DNA of 64,000 bases from Tubiluchus corallicola (lineage: Eukaryota; Priapulida; Priapulimorpha; Priapulimorphida; Tubiluchidae): NCBI GenBank assembly GCA_030141605.1, contig JAQGDQ010000165.1:156001-220000 (forward strand), written 5' to 3'. Under the pieces are notes generated by a model. It ran no database searches. It was not told the DNA's origin and saw only the letters and a list, made by a program, of their open reading frames with translations. Positions 47,446-61,019 of the stretch are shown in pieces. Within the stretch, counting starts at the first letter, position 1; the number at the start of each line of letters is the position of its first letter. Made by a program: the position numbers and the translations under genes.

Positions 47446-49277
47446 AATGCCATCAATACAAGATTGCTACATATTTCACAAAGAAACTGTTACTACAGCA
47501 AAAAAATTTAAAGTCACCAGATATTGATACATCGGCTCGGGCCAAGAAGGTAGACTTGTACAGGGCTGAGCAGTGAGGCAAAATGGAAGGAAAAGATGCA
47601 AAGGCGCAAGATAAAAAAAGAAAAAAAATGAAACACAAGGGTGGTAGTAAGGGTAAGGAAATAACAATGAAAAGTGAATGAGATGATGGTGAAAATGAAG
47701 ATTAGATTCACAGGAGAATGCAAACAGAAACAGATCAATCAGCTGAATCATTGCAAAAATCAGTATGGTGTCATTCCAGGGACAATAACCTTAATACTTC
47801 TTCTGTACTTCTGTCTTGCACTAGTCTTATCTTTCTACAGACTTAATAAATTTGCAAGGGTACTGATTTTTTGCAGCATAGATTTAATCCTTCTGGTCCC
47901 CCTGGAGATGCCATGTGTTAGCAAGGCTCCTGGCCCTATTTAGCTGGCTCTGCACTAAATCCCTTTTTGTTTCGATGGGATGAGCCAAATAAAAATTCAA
48001 AAATACTCCAAAGTTCACATTCAATTTTGCTCGAATGGTTAACTGACAGTCAACTACAAAAAATTTAGAAATCCAAAATCAACACTGGTTTCAGCTGTGA
48101 ATTTTATTGAATGATGAAATAAGTTGATATGAGTGAGAAACAGCCAAAAGAATCCAGATTATTGTGTCATATGCCAAAAATGTCATCAGTATAGCGGTTC
48201 CTGAAAATAGGTCTATACTGACATGTATGAAGAATGAGAGTTATTTTAAGAAATTAATGCAGGAGTAACTTACACCCTAGCAACAAAGGTGAATAAGTTT
48301 ATTACTAATTGTGTTCTGAGGTAGGTTCTTAGGCTTGGTCAATAAGCGAGAATAAACTATTACAAGCCATATTCACCCATGCACTGTACATTATAATGGT
48401 CACCCGATAGTTGCATTATATGTGGGACCACAATCAATTCCAAAACACCGATGCTGCTTCTGTGGCAATTTTCAAGTAGACCTATGGTCCTACCTACTAA
48501 CCTACTAACGAAGACAGCTCGTACAGGTACTGTGGAACTGCAGCACCCCCTTTTTTTCACTCAATATTATCTATAATATTCAATATAATCAGTATTTTTC
48601 CTGTAGTTCTTTCTTTGTACTTGTATGGAACCAGAGCACACGAGGTTAGTACTGTTTGCTTCACAGCCCAGCACAGTGGTGTACTTGGCTGTTGTGCCCA
48701 TGCCCACATGTTTGAGATTACACCATGTACATTGCACTGCTAATGTCTGCTGCTAGGTAGAGAAAGTACTGTCACTCACACAGTTTGTTGTCAGTTGCCA
48801 CATGCTTAAAAACTGTGTACCAGTCTATTCTTGAAATATGCCAATTTAATTAGGCTACTTGTAAGCAAAAAATTTTTCGTTTAGGATTTTATCAAGTTTA
48901 TGTAAAAATTTTCAGTTTGTCTGTTCTAAATTACAAATTACAATATTAAAATTGCACTTGTTTTGTTTTACAGCATTAAACAATGGCTAAATATTTTCTG
49001 AAGCAGCACCCCAGTAATTTTAATTACGAGGCCTTACCTGGGTTTTTATACAATTTGACATTCTACGAGCTGGGATGAAGCATTTGCAAGTTATTATTGT
49101 GCAAAAACATTAATTTTACTAAATTTATGGATCTTTAACATTACATACAGGCAGGCAAAATCGTGGCAGAAGATCAAATATATCTAAATAAGGCATTTTT
49201 TGATAACTTTTTCACTGCAATGCTCATTTCCAATCTTTCGATTGGAAGAACTATTAATATGTGGATCCAGTTCGACT
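47446..49277. other. 3' flank of the sulfotransferase gene, non-coding
   Basis: Duplicated, AT-rich intergenic DNA. Open frames are short and unrecognised. Its close match to 58,441-60,319 comes from the segmental duplication and is not evidence of a gene. Confidence 0.6.
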
Positions 49278-49436
<159 letters not shown>

Positions 49437-49750
49437 TTATTCATATTGAAGTAACTACAACTGCGCTATTTTAACATGGCCGTCCATAGGTAAGTGTGCA
49501 TTAGTGTCTAAAAATTCTATAATAACCATTCGATGATTTTAAAGTATTTAACTAGAGTTTAACTTACTGTTGATGCCTAAATCAGTCTTTCCCTTACATG
49601 GCTAACACTTCATAGTAAGAAGAACATCAATTTCTTTTCATTGTAAATGGACGCAACACACATATTTTGCACTCTCTGACTCTATAGCACCAATGTGTAC
49701 TCCTAACAAGTATTGTCATCTTGTAAATTTGAAGTAAAAATAAGAGCCAC

Positions 49751-49976
49751 CTTTTCTAATGAAGTGAGATATATCATTGTTAATGATCTCATCTGCAGTC
49801 CATGCTCCCTGCCCCTCTGTGCTTTGTGCCATGTGAGTGAAGTAGGCTTCTTGAATCTCGTCAGCAAACTTTCTCGCTGCATTAAACTCTGTGTGGTCGA
49901 CGACGTCTTGGACCTCACTATCACTCAGATGAACGTTGATGAATTTAGCAAGTTTTCTAACGTAGTCTTTGTGATT
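49751..49976 (-). CDS. Sulfotransferase A exon 5
   Basis: A 226-bp exon with acceptor ttgggtag and donor gtggct, entering in phase 0 and leaving in phase 1. It reads NHKDYVRKLAKFINVHLSD, then VQDVVDHTEFNAARKFADE and ends SHFIRK. It corresponds to the I..FL...L..E....V...SF..M segment before the RKG motif. The region between helix and RKG is longer than usual (IQEAYFTHMAQSTEG), which accounts for much of the extra length of this enzyme. Confidence 0.93.
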
Positions 49977-51805
49977 CTACCCAAAATAATTAACAGTAAC
50001 TGACATGCCTTTGACAAGTGAATGACAGTGTCGACAACAGCATTAATAAAAGTGAGACTAGTGTCGGCAGCAGTGGAAAGAAGCAGAATCTCTGATAGCT
50101 GTAGATGACCATGACAACAACAACACTCAGTTGTTAATTGCAATTGCCTTCTCTAACTTGACAACAAAGTAATTAACAAAACTTTCCTAAGTAGCTTGTT
50201 GTCTATTCACTGCAGTTACATGATAGTCATTGAGCTTTTATCTTTTTCAAGGAAATGAATTAACAACGTAGCAATAGTGCATTTATTTGAAGTATCAACT
50301 AAGAAATGTCATTCAATGCTGAATGTTTTTACAAGGTACCTCAATATTATAATAATTTACTCTTCAACAGAAATAAGTAAGAACAAATTATTTATTAGTA
50401 GTCTGAACGCTACGCAAAAATGAATATTCCGAACAGAATCAGGTCAGTAGAGAACTATTTTTGGCAAGATGAGGCATAGGCATACGGGAGGAAGTTTCAC
50501 AAGGGGGGGGGGCAGAAGAAATTTGCCCTGAAATTTTTTCCAAGTTGCCCTATTTTGAGTGATTTCCAAATAAGTGCAAACAGTGAGCTACATAATTATG
50601 TAGGATACAGACTGACAAAAGTGTCAAAAACAAAAGATTTGCACTTATAGGTCTAGATATGTACATGCTTATTTTGTATTCATACCTATCTTTGTTCAAT
50701 ATAACTTACACGGAGTGTAAGGAAATGACAGGCTTGTTATACATAAAAATAACCACGAGTAGATTTAAACGTATTTTTTGGAGTTTATTCATTACAATAT
50801 TTTCTTTAATGCATTTTTAAAAGTTTTTCTCATTCGTTATTGTCAGAAATTGAAAATACAATTAACAAATTAATGAAGGGAGAAAAAGAAGTGACTAATG
50901 GCATCATTCCCATTGAGAAACCAACATAAATCCATAAATTGTACCGCTGTTTATTTCTGGCACTCGCATTTCTGACTGCGAATAAGTGATTCACTCAAAA
51001 TTAAATGCTCTTTATAATAGTTTAATCAGTTTTTATCTGTTCTTTTTGGTTTCTTCTGAATGGGGGCAGACCTTCCTTGCATCTCATAGTAATTGGAATA
51101 TTAATGGTATATAAATGCAAGAAGTTCAAATTATAATAACATTTACTAAAAAATCACGGGTCTAACAAGACACAAGCCAAAGGTTTCTGTTTCAAATGAA
51201 CAAACATGCAAATACTTTCACAATACTTTTTCTAACGCTTCAAAAATTCAAAAGAACCAATGATGAAGGTTTGTGTTTTCCTTTTGCAAATATGTCTACA
51301 ACTTTGCCAGCACATTGAGAACATGTACTTAACAAGTGTACAAGGACTGATGTAACAAAATAGATAGCGAGTACTATTTTCACAAATTAATTTTAAAATT
51401 TTAAAGTTAAAAAAAATTTGTTGTAAAAGAAACACTAATTGTGGCCACTAAGAAGAGGAAGTGCAGTACATAAACGATTTTTGAAAAATGAAATCCTAAA
51501 TCTTGAAATTTTAAAGCAAAATTATTTGTCCTGAAAATGTACAATTCATTTACCCAGGAAGGGCAAGCGCACCACTGCCTCATACGCCTATGAATTAGAG
51601 TGAATATATAATACCAGGCTTTGCAAACAATGACATCTTGCATTTACTAAATACATTGTTAGTAAAAACTAACTTTAAAAACACATAAGTATATATATGT
51701 ATGTATATTATATACATATATATCGCTAAATGAGCCAAACTTGACTGATTGAAAAAAAGTTGAAAAAGTGTGAATTAAGTCTGGATTTCAACCTGTGACT
51801 ATTGC

Positions 51806-51865
51806 ATACTCTAGTAGTCATTGTGGTGGACTTTATAGCGTCCCAGGTTCAAGCAAATGACCTGA
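51806..51865 (+). mobile_element. tRNA-like SINE head in sulfotransferase A intron 4
   Basis: Box-A-like ctagtagtcattgtggtgg and box-B-like caggttcaagc are separated by about 20 bases. The same sequence at 63,078 is better preserved. Probably a degraded tRNA-derived insertion, duplicated with the gene. Confidence 0.4.
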
Positions 51866-52114
51866 TTCAAATTAAATTTTTGTTACTTCATTCCTTCACT
51901 AAGCAATAAATTTAAAACAAAAATAAAAAATAATCAGGTAATGCAATATATGATAAGATACTCATACACAAAGTGTAATATAACGTGACGTAGCACAACA
52001 GCATAATATAACAATAGATACTGAAACATGAATCATATTTATGATTCACTTGTGTTCAGCTATTCTAAGTAGTTTCACTTAACCTTAATAGGTCAGTGGA
52101 ATGAAGATGCCTAC

Positions 52115-52209
52115 CTTTAATATGTCTTCATATTTAGTAAACAATATGTTCTTGTAATTCCTGTATTTCCACCATCTTTTTACGTGCTCAAACCAAGAAC
52201 CGTTAGCCA
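52115..52209 (-). CDS. Sulfotransferase A exon 4
   Basis: A 95-bp exon with acceptor cttttttcag and donor gtaggc, entering in phase 1 and leaving in phase 0. It reads VANGSWFEHVKRWWKYRN, then ILFTKYEDILK. The family signature is YGSWFxHVKGWW followed by LFLxYEDM. Arg replaces the usual Gly before WW. Confidence 0.95.
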
Positions 52210-52429
52210 CTGAAAAAAGGATAAGTCCATAAAGGAAAGAAGTCCTAATTAAACAGATAAACAGACAAAAGTTCCAGTTGATTTACCAATTATAAACTTG
52301 CCAGTTAACTGACATTGTTGATGACGGTTCCCATAGCAACCACTGCTTCTTCTGGCAGTAACTGTACAATGATGAAAATTGTGATGCTGATAACAAAAAG
52401 GAGAAATAATAACAACTAGCCAAATGCCA

Positions 52430-52770
52430 CAAAAGAACCCATACCACACCACACAAACCTGCCACACCATGCCTCCCACATCTTACCACAACACCACACC
52501 GCAAAACCACACCACCCAGACAACACATCACACCTCCCATGCCTCACCTCACAACCACCCACTACCCCACTCACACCACACCACACCACCCACACCACAC
52601 CAACCCACCGCTGCACTCGCAGCACATCACCCAACCACAGCACACCATACCACAACACCACACCACCCACAACAAACCACACTCACCACACTACACCAAC
52701 ACCACAAACACCGCACTACCGACACCCTACCATCCCACCAGATTATCCACACCACTAACACACACGCACG

Positions 52771-52801
<31 letters not shown>

Positions 52802-52900
52802 TACCACACCCCACCACACCATCCACAGCACACCAACACCACACCATTCCACAGCACACCAACACCACCACATCACACAACAACCACCACATCACACGGT
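52430..52900 (+). repeat. CA/CCA-rich low-complexity tract
   Basis: Words such as caccacacc and a (CA)n run at 52,770-52,800 fill 470 bp. Long His/Thr/Pro frames on the plus strand are artefacts of this composition. The same tract begins again at 63,786 in the duplicate. Confidence 0.85.
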
Positions 52901-53753
52901 GATCATGATGTTGATGGCGATGATGATTATGCCAACGATGATAACACCTACAGCACCAGCACCAACAGTACAGTATCACGGCAAAACCATTCAGAACATT
53001 TTGCACAAAGCCAAAACTGTGTGCTGTAATAAATGCTCTTAGTCTGTCTACCAAATGATCAATAATGCACGGACATTCTACATAGTTTTGTTTGATGCTC
53101 GTCAGATGATAATAGGCTAACACAACTGACTTACATGTAAAATCTATATCACTGTAGAACAACGGGTAACAACAATGCCTGGAACAGCCGCGAAACTTCT
53201 CAAGCTCAAAGACAATGGATGTTCCAAATAGCGTGCAGCTTAGGGAGGTTGAAAAAGAACTTTTTGTAGACTGTTTTGGTCTCTTTCTGTGAGTGTATTT
53301 ATTTTTTCACAACATGCACAAACAGTTGCACAAATTGAGGCTGTTTGAGCAGTTTTCTGCGAGATTTGCACTAGTGACCCTCCCACGAAATCTATTATGA
53401 CTCTTACACCCACCATTGAAAGGAGCTATCTACCCATTACTGGCACCAACTGCGGCCCATTCACATTCTCTAGAAATAAAAAGTACAAGTTTTGCAAAAA
53501 AATGGTCGAAAATGGATGTTTTTGGAGGTTTTTCGGCCACCGTTCCTCCGGTAGGGCGGATGCGAAAAATAAACCCCAGGGTGCGAACCCTTGGGTGGAG
53601 ACCTTTCATTTGACGTATAGATCGCCGAAAATGGCGCCGTCGTTGGAGCTGTTGCCTCGTTATAGTTCGAGCCTCTATAATGTATATATATATTATATAC
53701 ACCAGCGAAATTATTATAATAACAATGACGGCACCATCATGAGATTGATTATA

Positions 53754-53785
<32 letters not shown>

Positions 53786-54251
53786 AATGATGATGATGAT
53801 AATGTTATAGCATAGCCAATATTATAGTGGTTTCCAACCTTTTTTGGCCTACGACTCACTTGGCTATTGGAAAAAACAACAAAACCCACTAGCCTACACT
53901 GTATTACATACCATAGCTGTCTTTGAGCCAAATATGCAAGTTTTTCCTGGAATTTTTGCAAATATCAAACAAAAACTGAGGGACAAAAATTGCACTGAAA
54001 TGAGTTTTTTGCTGCAGTAATTATTTTCCATTTTTTGAGAAAAACTTTCTCCTAGTTCACAAGAAAAAGTCAAAAAAACATAAACCAAAGATTATTTTAT
54101 CAGACGTGATATGATCCACATGGAAAATAAACTACGGCCCATTGGTCCACAAACCATAGCAGTAAGAATTGCTAAAGCAGCAAGCTACTATTGTTAAGTT
54201 ATATTTCCAGATTTTCAAAGTAAAATACACTTTTGAAAATTAATGTATTAC
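52901..54251. other. Sulfotransferase A intron 3, mostly unique
   Basis: Contains a TGATGA microsatellite at 53,755-53,800 and a GC-richer patch at 53,520-53,640. A 137-codon frame at 53,397-53,810 has no recognisable domain and runs into the microsatellite. Confidence 0.55.
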
Positions 54252-54384
54252 CATTTCCTGACGTGAAATACTGCAGAAACCGACTGAATGGCCAATCTTT
54301 TATTTGACCCAGTATCTTTGCAGCTCGATGAAAGTGGAAAAACGATACAGCGACATCTTTCGGGTTTCTCATCAAATATATCAC
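54252..54384 (-). CDS. Sulfotransferase A exon 3: RNPKDVAVS motif
   Basis: A 133-bp exon with acceptor ctttgtag and donor gtaata, entering in phase 0 and leaving in phase 1. It reads VIYLMRNPKDVAVSFFHFH, then GQIKDWPFSRFLQYFTSGN. The Arg and Ser of RNPKDVAVS contact the 3'-phosphate of PAPS in solved SULT structures. Confidence 0.96.
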
Positions 54385-54514
54385 CTACAAAGTACAAATA
54401 CAACACAATGTCACCATGAACTTCTATAGATCGTTTTGGAACCCACATCATGCTTATGAAAATGTGAAATGCTTCAATTTTCCACATGCCTTCGAATCAC
54501 ACGCTCTCACTATC

Positions 54515-54595
54515 GTGAGCTTTCTCTCTCCCTCCCTCCCTCTCTCTCTCTTTTTCTCGCTCCCTCCCTCTCTCTATCTCTCTCTCTCCCTCTGA
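54515..54595 (+). repeat. (CT)n microsatellite
   Basis: CT and CCCT words over about 80 bp in sulfotransferase A intron 2. Confidence 0.85.
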
Positions 54596-54622
54596 CATTA
54601 ATTTCAATATTCTTAACTTTAC

Positions 54623-54846
54623 CTTGCAGTTTTGCTCAAACACTGCAGGTGGCAGGTGCTCCGGATACAAATGTGAACAAAATATTCTGCATTCTGCTGG
54701 GGTGGCATTTAATTTTTTAATCTTTTGCTCTGGGGTCAAACCAAGCAGTGGCTCCATGAAGTTTTTATCCACTGTGTATTTAAGCAATTTTTCTTGATCT
54801 CCACGAAACTTAATTGCAGTAATAATACTTGATACCCAGTTAGTAC
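54623..54846 (-). CDS. Sulfotransferase A exon 2: catalytic His region
   Basis: A 224-bp exon with acceptor tattttcag and donor gtaaag, entering in phase 1 and leaving in phase 0. It continues YPKSG with TNWVSSIITAIKFRGD. It ends RIFCSHLYPEHLPPAVFE and NCK. The His in CSHL aligns with the catalytic base of the family motif KTHLP; here Lys-Thr is replaced by Cys-Ser. Confidence 0.95.
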
Positions 54847-54944
54847 CTGAAAATAACACACATTAATATGGGTATCAATGCTAGTTTTCTGTTGAATAAA
54901 AACTGATTGAGAGAAGTTAGTCTTTTAAGATCAGCAGAAATTAT

Positions 54945-55080
54945 CGTCGTGATTATCATCATTATCATCATCATCATCATCACGATCAACATAATAATCA
55001 TCATTGTCATTATTGTTCATCATTACATCAACATCATCATCAATATGGTAATCATCATCATCATCATCATTATCATTACC
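54945..55080 (+). repeat. (ATC)n microsatellite
   Basis: Imperfect atcatc repeats in sulfotransferase A intron 1. Confidence 0.8.
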
Positions 55081-55373
55081 TACTACATCTATTCATCCAT
55101 CAGTAATTGATTGCTCCCTTATTTGTTGTTTTATTTATTAATTTATTTTCTTGTTTATTTATTTATTTGTTTGTTTATTTACTTGTTTATTTATTTGACT
55201 ATTTTTACTTACGTTTTTGTTCATTTGGTAATTCATTCATTTTGTTATTGGGCAGTCAGTCAGCTAGTCAGTCTGTCAATCTCAAAATATTTGTTTAACA
55301 ATAAACTGTAAAGAACCACAGTTAAAATCATAACTATAATTTAAACATGTCACACAGATTAAGCTTAACTGAC

Positions 55374-55539
55374 CTGATTTTGGATAGGAGCAGACAAAGA
55401 TATCGGTGGGTTCAATTTTCACTTCACCTCTTTGAAACGCTGGTAGCAAAATGTCGTAGATACCCACATCCCTAATAACCCCATCACTTCCTCTTTCAAT
55501 GTGCTGCCTCCTTGATTCATACATAGCTGGCCATTCCAT
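55374..55539 (-). CDS. Sulfotransferase A exon 1: N-terminus and PAPS loop
   Basis: A 166-bp exon starting at ATG with a good context (A at -3, G at +4) and ending at donor gtcagt in phase 1. It reads MEWPAMYESRRQHIERG, then AFQRGEVKIEPTDIFVCSY and PKS. DIFVCSYPKSG is the classic start of the sulfotransferase fold. There is no signal peptide, which fits a cytosolic enzyme. An upstream non-coding exon is possible. Confidence 0.93.
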
Positions 55540-57755
55540 ACTGAATAGTTTTACTTTCTACCCTCTCCGAGATAAACCTGCCTGTATGTAAAAACACTAG
55601 CAATAATACATTAATTCGTACCCAAAAAATGAATTCGTCAAAAGCTGCTATCTCTTATTTTACTATCTCCCGATTCGCACACTCCTTGATAAACATTTTC
55701 ACCTGTTAGCTTTTCTGGATCCTGCATAATTCAATATAGGTGCACGGGAGAAAATTTCACAAGAGGCATAAAGAACTTGCCCTGAAATGTTGCCTTAGTT
55801 TGAGGGCATTCACCTCTGGCAACCCATAGCAATTGCAATAGTAACAGCGTGGCATAGGTAAGCAGTGCCTATAATAAAAACATTAAATTAAACTAACTGA
55901 TGACAATAATTACACTATACTTTACCGACGATGTAAACACACTTGCATGAACGGAAGTTTTCATGAGAAGGACCTGGATATGAAAACAACTACTGCAACA
56001 TCCAATCAAGAGCCTGCCGAGGTGAGCGCGTGATTCAGTATATTGCCTATTAAGATCTATGCACGTGATCTGCCAGTGCAATAAACCAATCAGCAGTGTG
56101 TAGGCGGGTTATGTTACCTGTCCAGAGTAGTATTTAAGGAGGACAGATCCAGAGGCAAGGCACATTCGCTGCGACAAGGTCTGCTACCACAATGTCTGAT
56201 AACAAACTCTGCTAATACAAGAGTTGCTAACAAACTCTGTTAACACAAGAGTTGCTAACAAACTCTACTAACACAAAAGTTGCTAACAAGGTCTGTTATC
56301 TCAAGAGCTGCTAATTATAAGCCCTGAATCATAATAAAGCAAGCTAATTAACTATAATAATAATTCAATGTTGCAAAACTGCCTATCAAAGCCAACATTT
56401 CTTCAATGTCAGTTTTTCTGCTATTAACTTCAAGGATTAATTTGTGCCGAAGTGTGCCTTAGGCTTAACAGTCAAATGAACCCAAGCCATCGGTGCAAAA
56501 TACCATCATCTGCACAATTTCTGTTACATAAACCCCTAGCCACGTTACAATAATATATAAATGCAAGAAGTTCGAATTATAAAACATTTACTAAAAAGCA
56601 TTAGTCTAACAAGACACAAACCAAAAGTTTGCATTTTCACTAAAAACAACATGCAAAAACTTTTACGATACCTTTTCTAACGTTTCAAAAATTCAAAAGA
56701 AATAATAGCGACGGTCTATGTTTTTCTTCTGCACCACATTGGATGATAACTATGCCAACACACTGAAGAGCATGAAAAGCAATTCATCGCTCGGCAAAAA
56801 CTACAGCTTATTAAAGACCAACGTAGCAATTTGTGTTTATCGCTGTGCCCTATATATTTTAATTATCAAAAGCAACGAAATTTGCTAATTTTGAGCAAAA
56901 ATCCTAAGAAACACACATAACTTACCTCGTATTCAATCATTAACCAACGCTCTTCATGACGGTAGTGACCAGTTCTGCAATACTTGGCATGGATAATTTT
57001 AAAACAAGGTTAACCCGCAGAATCCATCAGTGCATACAGTCCTTCATAATTATAAACACGTACAGTTTGTAAGCAACCACTTTGTCTCGCTAATGCTCGT
57101 TTACCTTTAAAAACCTGTAAACTTCGGCAGCGCCGTACGCTGCTTTGTCCGTTAATTTTTGCGTCTACAGTGGCTACTTATAACACCAGAAAAAGAGAAA
57201 CGATTAGTTACTACTACTCCGCAAATACTCCCAGTTTTGGACATTTTGGAGGGCTTTAGTCTTTTAAGAGCAAAACAAGCCTCATAACATGTGTACTGGT
57301 CTAACGCAAGCTTGAAGGCTACCATCACGTGGTTGACAAAATGGTCAAACTGCGAATGACAGGCATAGAAAGGGGAAGTTTAAATGACTGAAATGTTTTC
57401 AGGAATTACGACATTAAAATACCATAGATAAAAATGTCAGTAGTTGACACAACGTTTTCGGTTTTTGCTAACTCCATATTCACGCGTAAGTGACACTGAT
57501 ATTATCAAATGACCATTGAAGGCTACCAATTTGGGGTGTACTTTAAAATTTCTTTTTCTTCCCCTTTAACAAAACCTCCAGAAACTGCAATTACGAAGCA
57601 AAAAAGCTAAGACAATCTAAAGAAGACAAAAGTGACACATGGATCAATAGATTCAATGGATCTATAAATATGTGTTCTTAAATTATGTATGTATATTGTA
57701 CAAGTGATATTATATTAAAGAAAAGATCAAGTCTTCTAGGCAGCTAGACATGTTA
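55540..57755. other. Region between the two sulfotransferase copies
   Basis: 5' flank of copy A and 3' flank of copy B. At 56,165-56,320 a 27-28-bp unit (acaaactctgctaatac then aagagttgcta) recurs about four times. Just before it ccaatca and tatttaagg, and after it aataaag at 56,330, give an LTR-like order of signals. I found no matching TG/CA ends or partner LTR, so a solo LTR is only a weak possibility. Confidence 0.4.
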
Positions 57756-57954
57756 TCTACTTGTGGTACAGTCAGAAACAGATGACTAGAGATAATGTGG
57801 TGCATTAGTTGAACAAATGTTGACTAAAACTGATCTGAGATATAAAAAAGTTAAAATTAAAAAAATTAAGAAAAGAAAAATATATGGATTGAAACCAATG
57901 AATATCCATGGTCTAATTTTTAGATTCAAAATTTAATTGAAAATTTGCCAACCC

Positions 57955-58440
57955 TTATCAGGTCTGCTTCATCGAATAATCCTTCTTTAGCTCTAAAAAA
58001 TAGATGCATTAAACGGGGGTGATGGCAAAGTGTCATGGTTTTTATAATGTTCTCCCCAGGGGGAAGCAGCAGTGCGATTTTACAGTTTCGTATGTGCTCC
58101 ATGAGACGATTTCTAACAAGTCGTTTGGTTTGCCCGATGTATTGTACAATTCCTGACAGATAGAACAGTGTAGTTTATAAACAACGTTTTTTTGTAGTGC
58201 AACGCCCATCCAGTCCTGAAAGACAAACTATGCAAAGGGCACGTTTGCCTGCAGCACATGGAGTACATTGTAAAGCAGACCTTACAAAGTTTGTTTTTAA
58301 AATTTGTTGTTTCGAAAAGTAACTCTTACGTTCAGCTGTTGGTTTTTCACAATTTTGCGAATTTTAGCTGAAGTCGAGTCATTCACAAATGGAAGAACCA
58401 GAGTATCATCAAGCTTAAGTTGGAATGGTTTTTTGATACA
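57955..58440 (-). mobile_element. Penelope-like retroelement fragment, copy B
   Basis: Near-identical duplicate of the fragment at 46,905-47,445, including the linker and the YVGQTKRLVR core, with additional small indels. It is also broken. It was copied with the segment and did not insert independently. Confidence 0.72.
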
Positions 58441-60319
58441 ATATTTCTGTTTATGTTTATTTGTTTATGTTTATTTTCAAAATGCCATCAATACAAGATT
58501 GTTACATATTTCACAAAGAAACTGTAACTACAGCAAAAAAATTTAAAGTCACCAGATATTGATACATCAGGCCAAGAAGGTAGACTTGTACAGGGCTGAG
58601 CATCAAGGCTGAGCATCAAGGCAAAATGGAAGGAAAAGATGCAAAGGCGCAAGATAAAAAAAGCAAAAAAATGAAACACAAGGGTGGTAGTAAGGGTAAG
58701 GAAATAACAATGAAAAGTGAATGAGATGATGGTGAAAATGAAGATTAGATTCACAGGAGAATGCAAACAGAGACAGATCAATCAGCTGAATCACTGCAAA
58801 AATCAGTATGGTGACAATAACCTTAATACTTCTTTTATACTTGTCTAGCACTAGTCTTATCTTTCTATAGACTTAATAAATTTGCAAGGGTACTGATTTT
58901 TTGCAGCATAGATTTAATCTTACTGGTCCCCCTGGAGATGCCATGTGTTAGCAAGGCTTCTGGCCATATTTAGCTGGTACTGCACTAAATCCCTTTTTGT
59001 CTGGATGGGATGAACCAAATAGAAATTCAAAAATACTCCAAAGTTAACGTTCAATTTTACTCGAATGGTTAACTGACGGATTCAAGTCCAAAAAAATTAG
59101 AAATTCAAAATCAACACTGGTTTCAGCTGTGAATTTTATTGACTGATGAAATAAGTTGATATGAGTGAGAAACAGCCAAAAGAATCCAGATTATTGTGTC
59201 ATATGCCAAAAATGTCATCAGTATAGCGGTTCCTGAAAATAGGTCTATGCTGACATGAATGAAGAATCAGAGTTATTTTAAGAAATTAATGCAGGAGTAA
59301 ATTACACCCTAGCAACAGAGGTGAATAAGTTTATTACTAATTGTGTTCTGAGGTAGGTCCTTAGGCTTGGTCAATAAGCAAGAACAAACTACTACAAGCC
59401 ATATTCACCCGTGCACTGTACATTATAATGATCACCTGATAGTTGCATTATATGTGGGACCACAATCAATTCCAAAACACCGATTCTGCTTCTGTTGCAA
59501 TTTTCAAGTAGACCTATGGTCCTACCTACTAACCTACTAATGAAGACAGCTCGTATAGGTACTGTGGAACTGCAGCACCCCATATTTTCACTCAATATTA
59601 TCGATAATATTCAATATGATAAGTATTTTCTCTCTAGTTTTTTCTTTGTACTTGTATGGAACCAGAGCACATGAGGGTGGTACTGTTTGCTTCACAGCCC
59701 AGCACAGTGGTGTGTTTGGCTGTTTTGCGCAAGCAGCCATGCCTACATGTTTGGGATTACACTCTGTACATTGCACTGCTAGTGTCTGCTGCTAGGTAGA
59801 GAAAGTACTGTCACTCACACAGTTTGTTGTCAGTTGTCACATGCGTAAAAACTGTGTACCAGTCTATTCTTGAAATACGGCAATTTAATTAGGCTACTCG
59901 TTACCAAATTTTTTTTAGTTTAGGATCTTATCAAGTTTATGTAAAAATTTTCGGTTTGTCTGTTTTAAATTACAAATTACAATATTAAAATTGCACTTGT
60001 TTTGTTTTACACAGCATTAAACAATGGCTAAATATTTTCTGAAGCAGCACCCCAGTAATTTTAATTACGAGGCCTTACCTGGGTTTTTATACAATTTGAC
60101 ATTCTACGAGCTGGGATGAAGCACTTTGCAAGTTATTATTGTGCAAAAACATTAATTTTACTAAATTTATGGATCTTTAACACTACATACAGGCAGGCAA
60201 AATCGTGGCAGAAGATCAAATATATCTAAATAAGTCATTTTTTCATAACTTTTTCACTACAATGCTCATTTTCAATCTTTTGATTAGAAGAACTATTAAT
60301 ATGTGGATCCAGTTCGATT
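58441..60319. other. 3' flank of sulfotransferase B, non-coding
   Basis: Duplicate of 47,446-49,277. No gene seen. Confidence 0.6.
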
Positions 60320-60496
<177 letters not shown>

Positions 60497-60793
60497 TTAC
60501 AGCTGCGCTATTTTAACATGACCGTCCATAGGTAAGTGTGCTTCAGTGTCTAAAAATACTATAATAACCATTCGATGATTTTAAAGTATTTAACTAGAGT
60601 TTAATTTTACTGTTGACGTTTAAATCAGTCTTTCCCTTACATGGATAACAGTTCATAGTAAGAAGAACATCAATTTCTTTTCATTGTAAATGGAGGCAAC
60701 AAACATATTTTGCACTCTCTGACTCCATAATACCAATGTGTACTCCTAACAAGTATTGTCATCTTGTAAATTTAAAGTAAAAATAAGAGTCAC

Positions 60794-61019
60794 CTTTTCT
60801 AATGAAGTGAGATATATCATTGTTAATGATCTCATCTGCAGTCCATGCTCCCTGCCCCTCTGTGCTTTGTGTCATCTGGGTGACGTAGGCTTCTTGAATC
60901 TCGTCAGCAAACCTTCTCATTGCATTAAACTCTGTGTGGTCGACGACGTCCTGGACCTCTCTATCACTCAGATGAACGTTGATGAATTTAGCAAGTTTTC
61001 TAACGTAGTCTTCGTGATT
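60794..61019 (-). CDS. Sulfotransferase B exon 5
   Basis: A 226-bp exon with the same borders as copy A. Differences from A include HKDYV to HEDYV, SDSEV to SDREV, NAARKF to NAMRRF and AYFTHMA to AYVTQMT. The frame is intact and splice sites are conserved. Confidence 0.93.

Noticed and set aside
47476-47751. Phe/His/Leu-rich minus-strand frames repeated at 58,488-58,851
   Set aside because: Conservation between the two places is due to the segmental duplication. Composition is low-complexity and frames contain indels.
52424-53042. 201-codon His/Thr/Pro-rich frame
   Set aside because: Translation of the CA/CCA-rich tract. Several frames are open at once, as expected for a stop-poor composition.
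53397-53810. 137-codon frame in sulfotransferase intron 3
   Set aside because: Starts in unique DNA but ends in a TGATGA microsatellite (Met run). No domain and no splice partner.
56085-56540. Solo LTR
   Set aside because: CCAAT, TATA-like and AATAAA words occur in LTR order, but no TG...CA ends, target duplication or second LTR was found.
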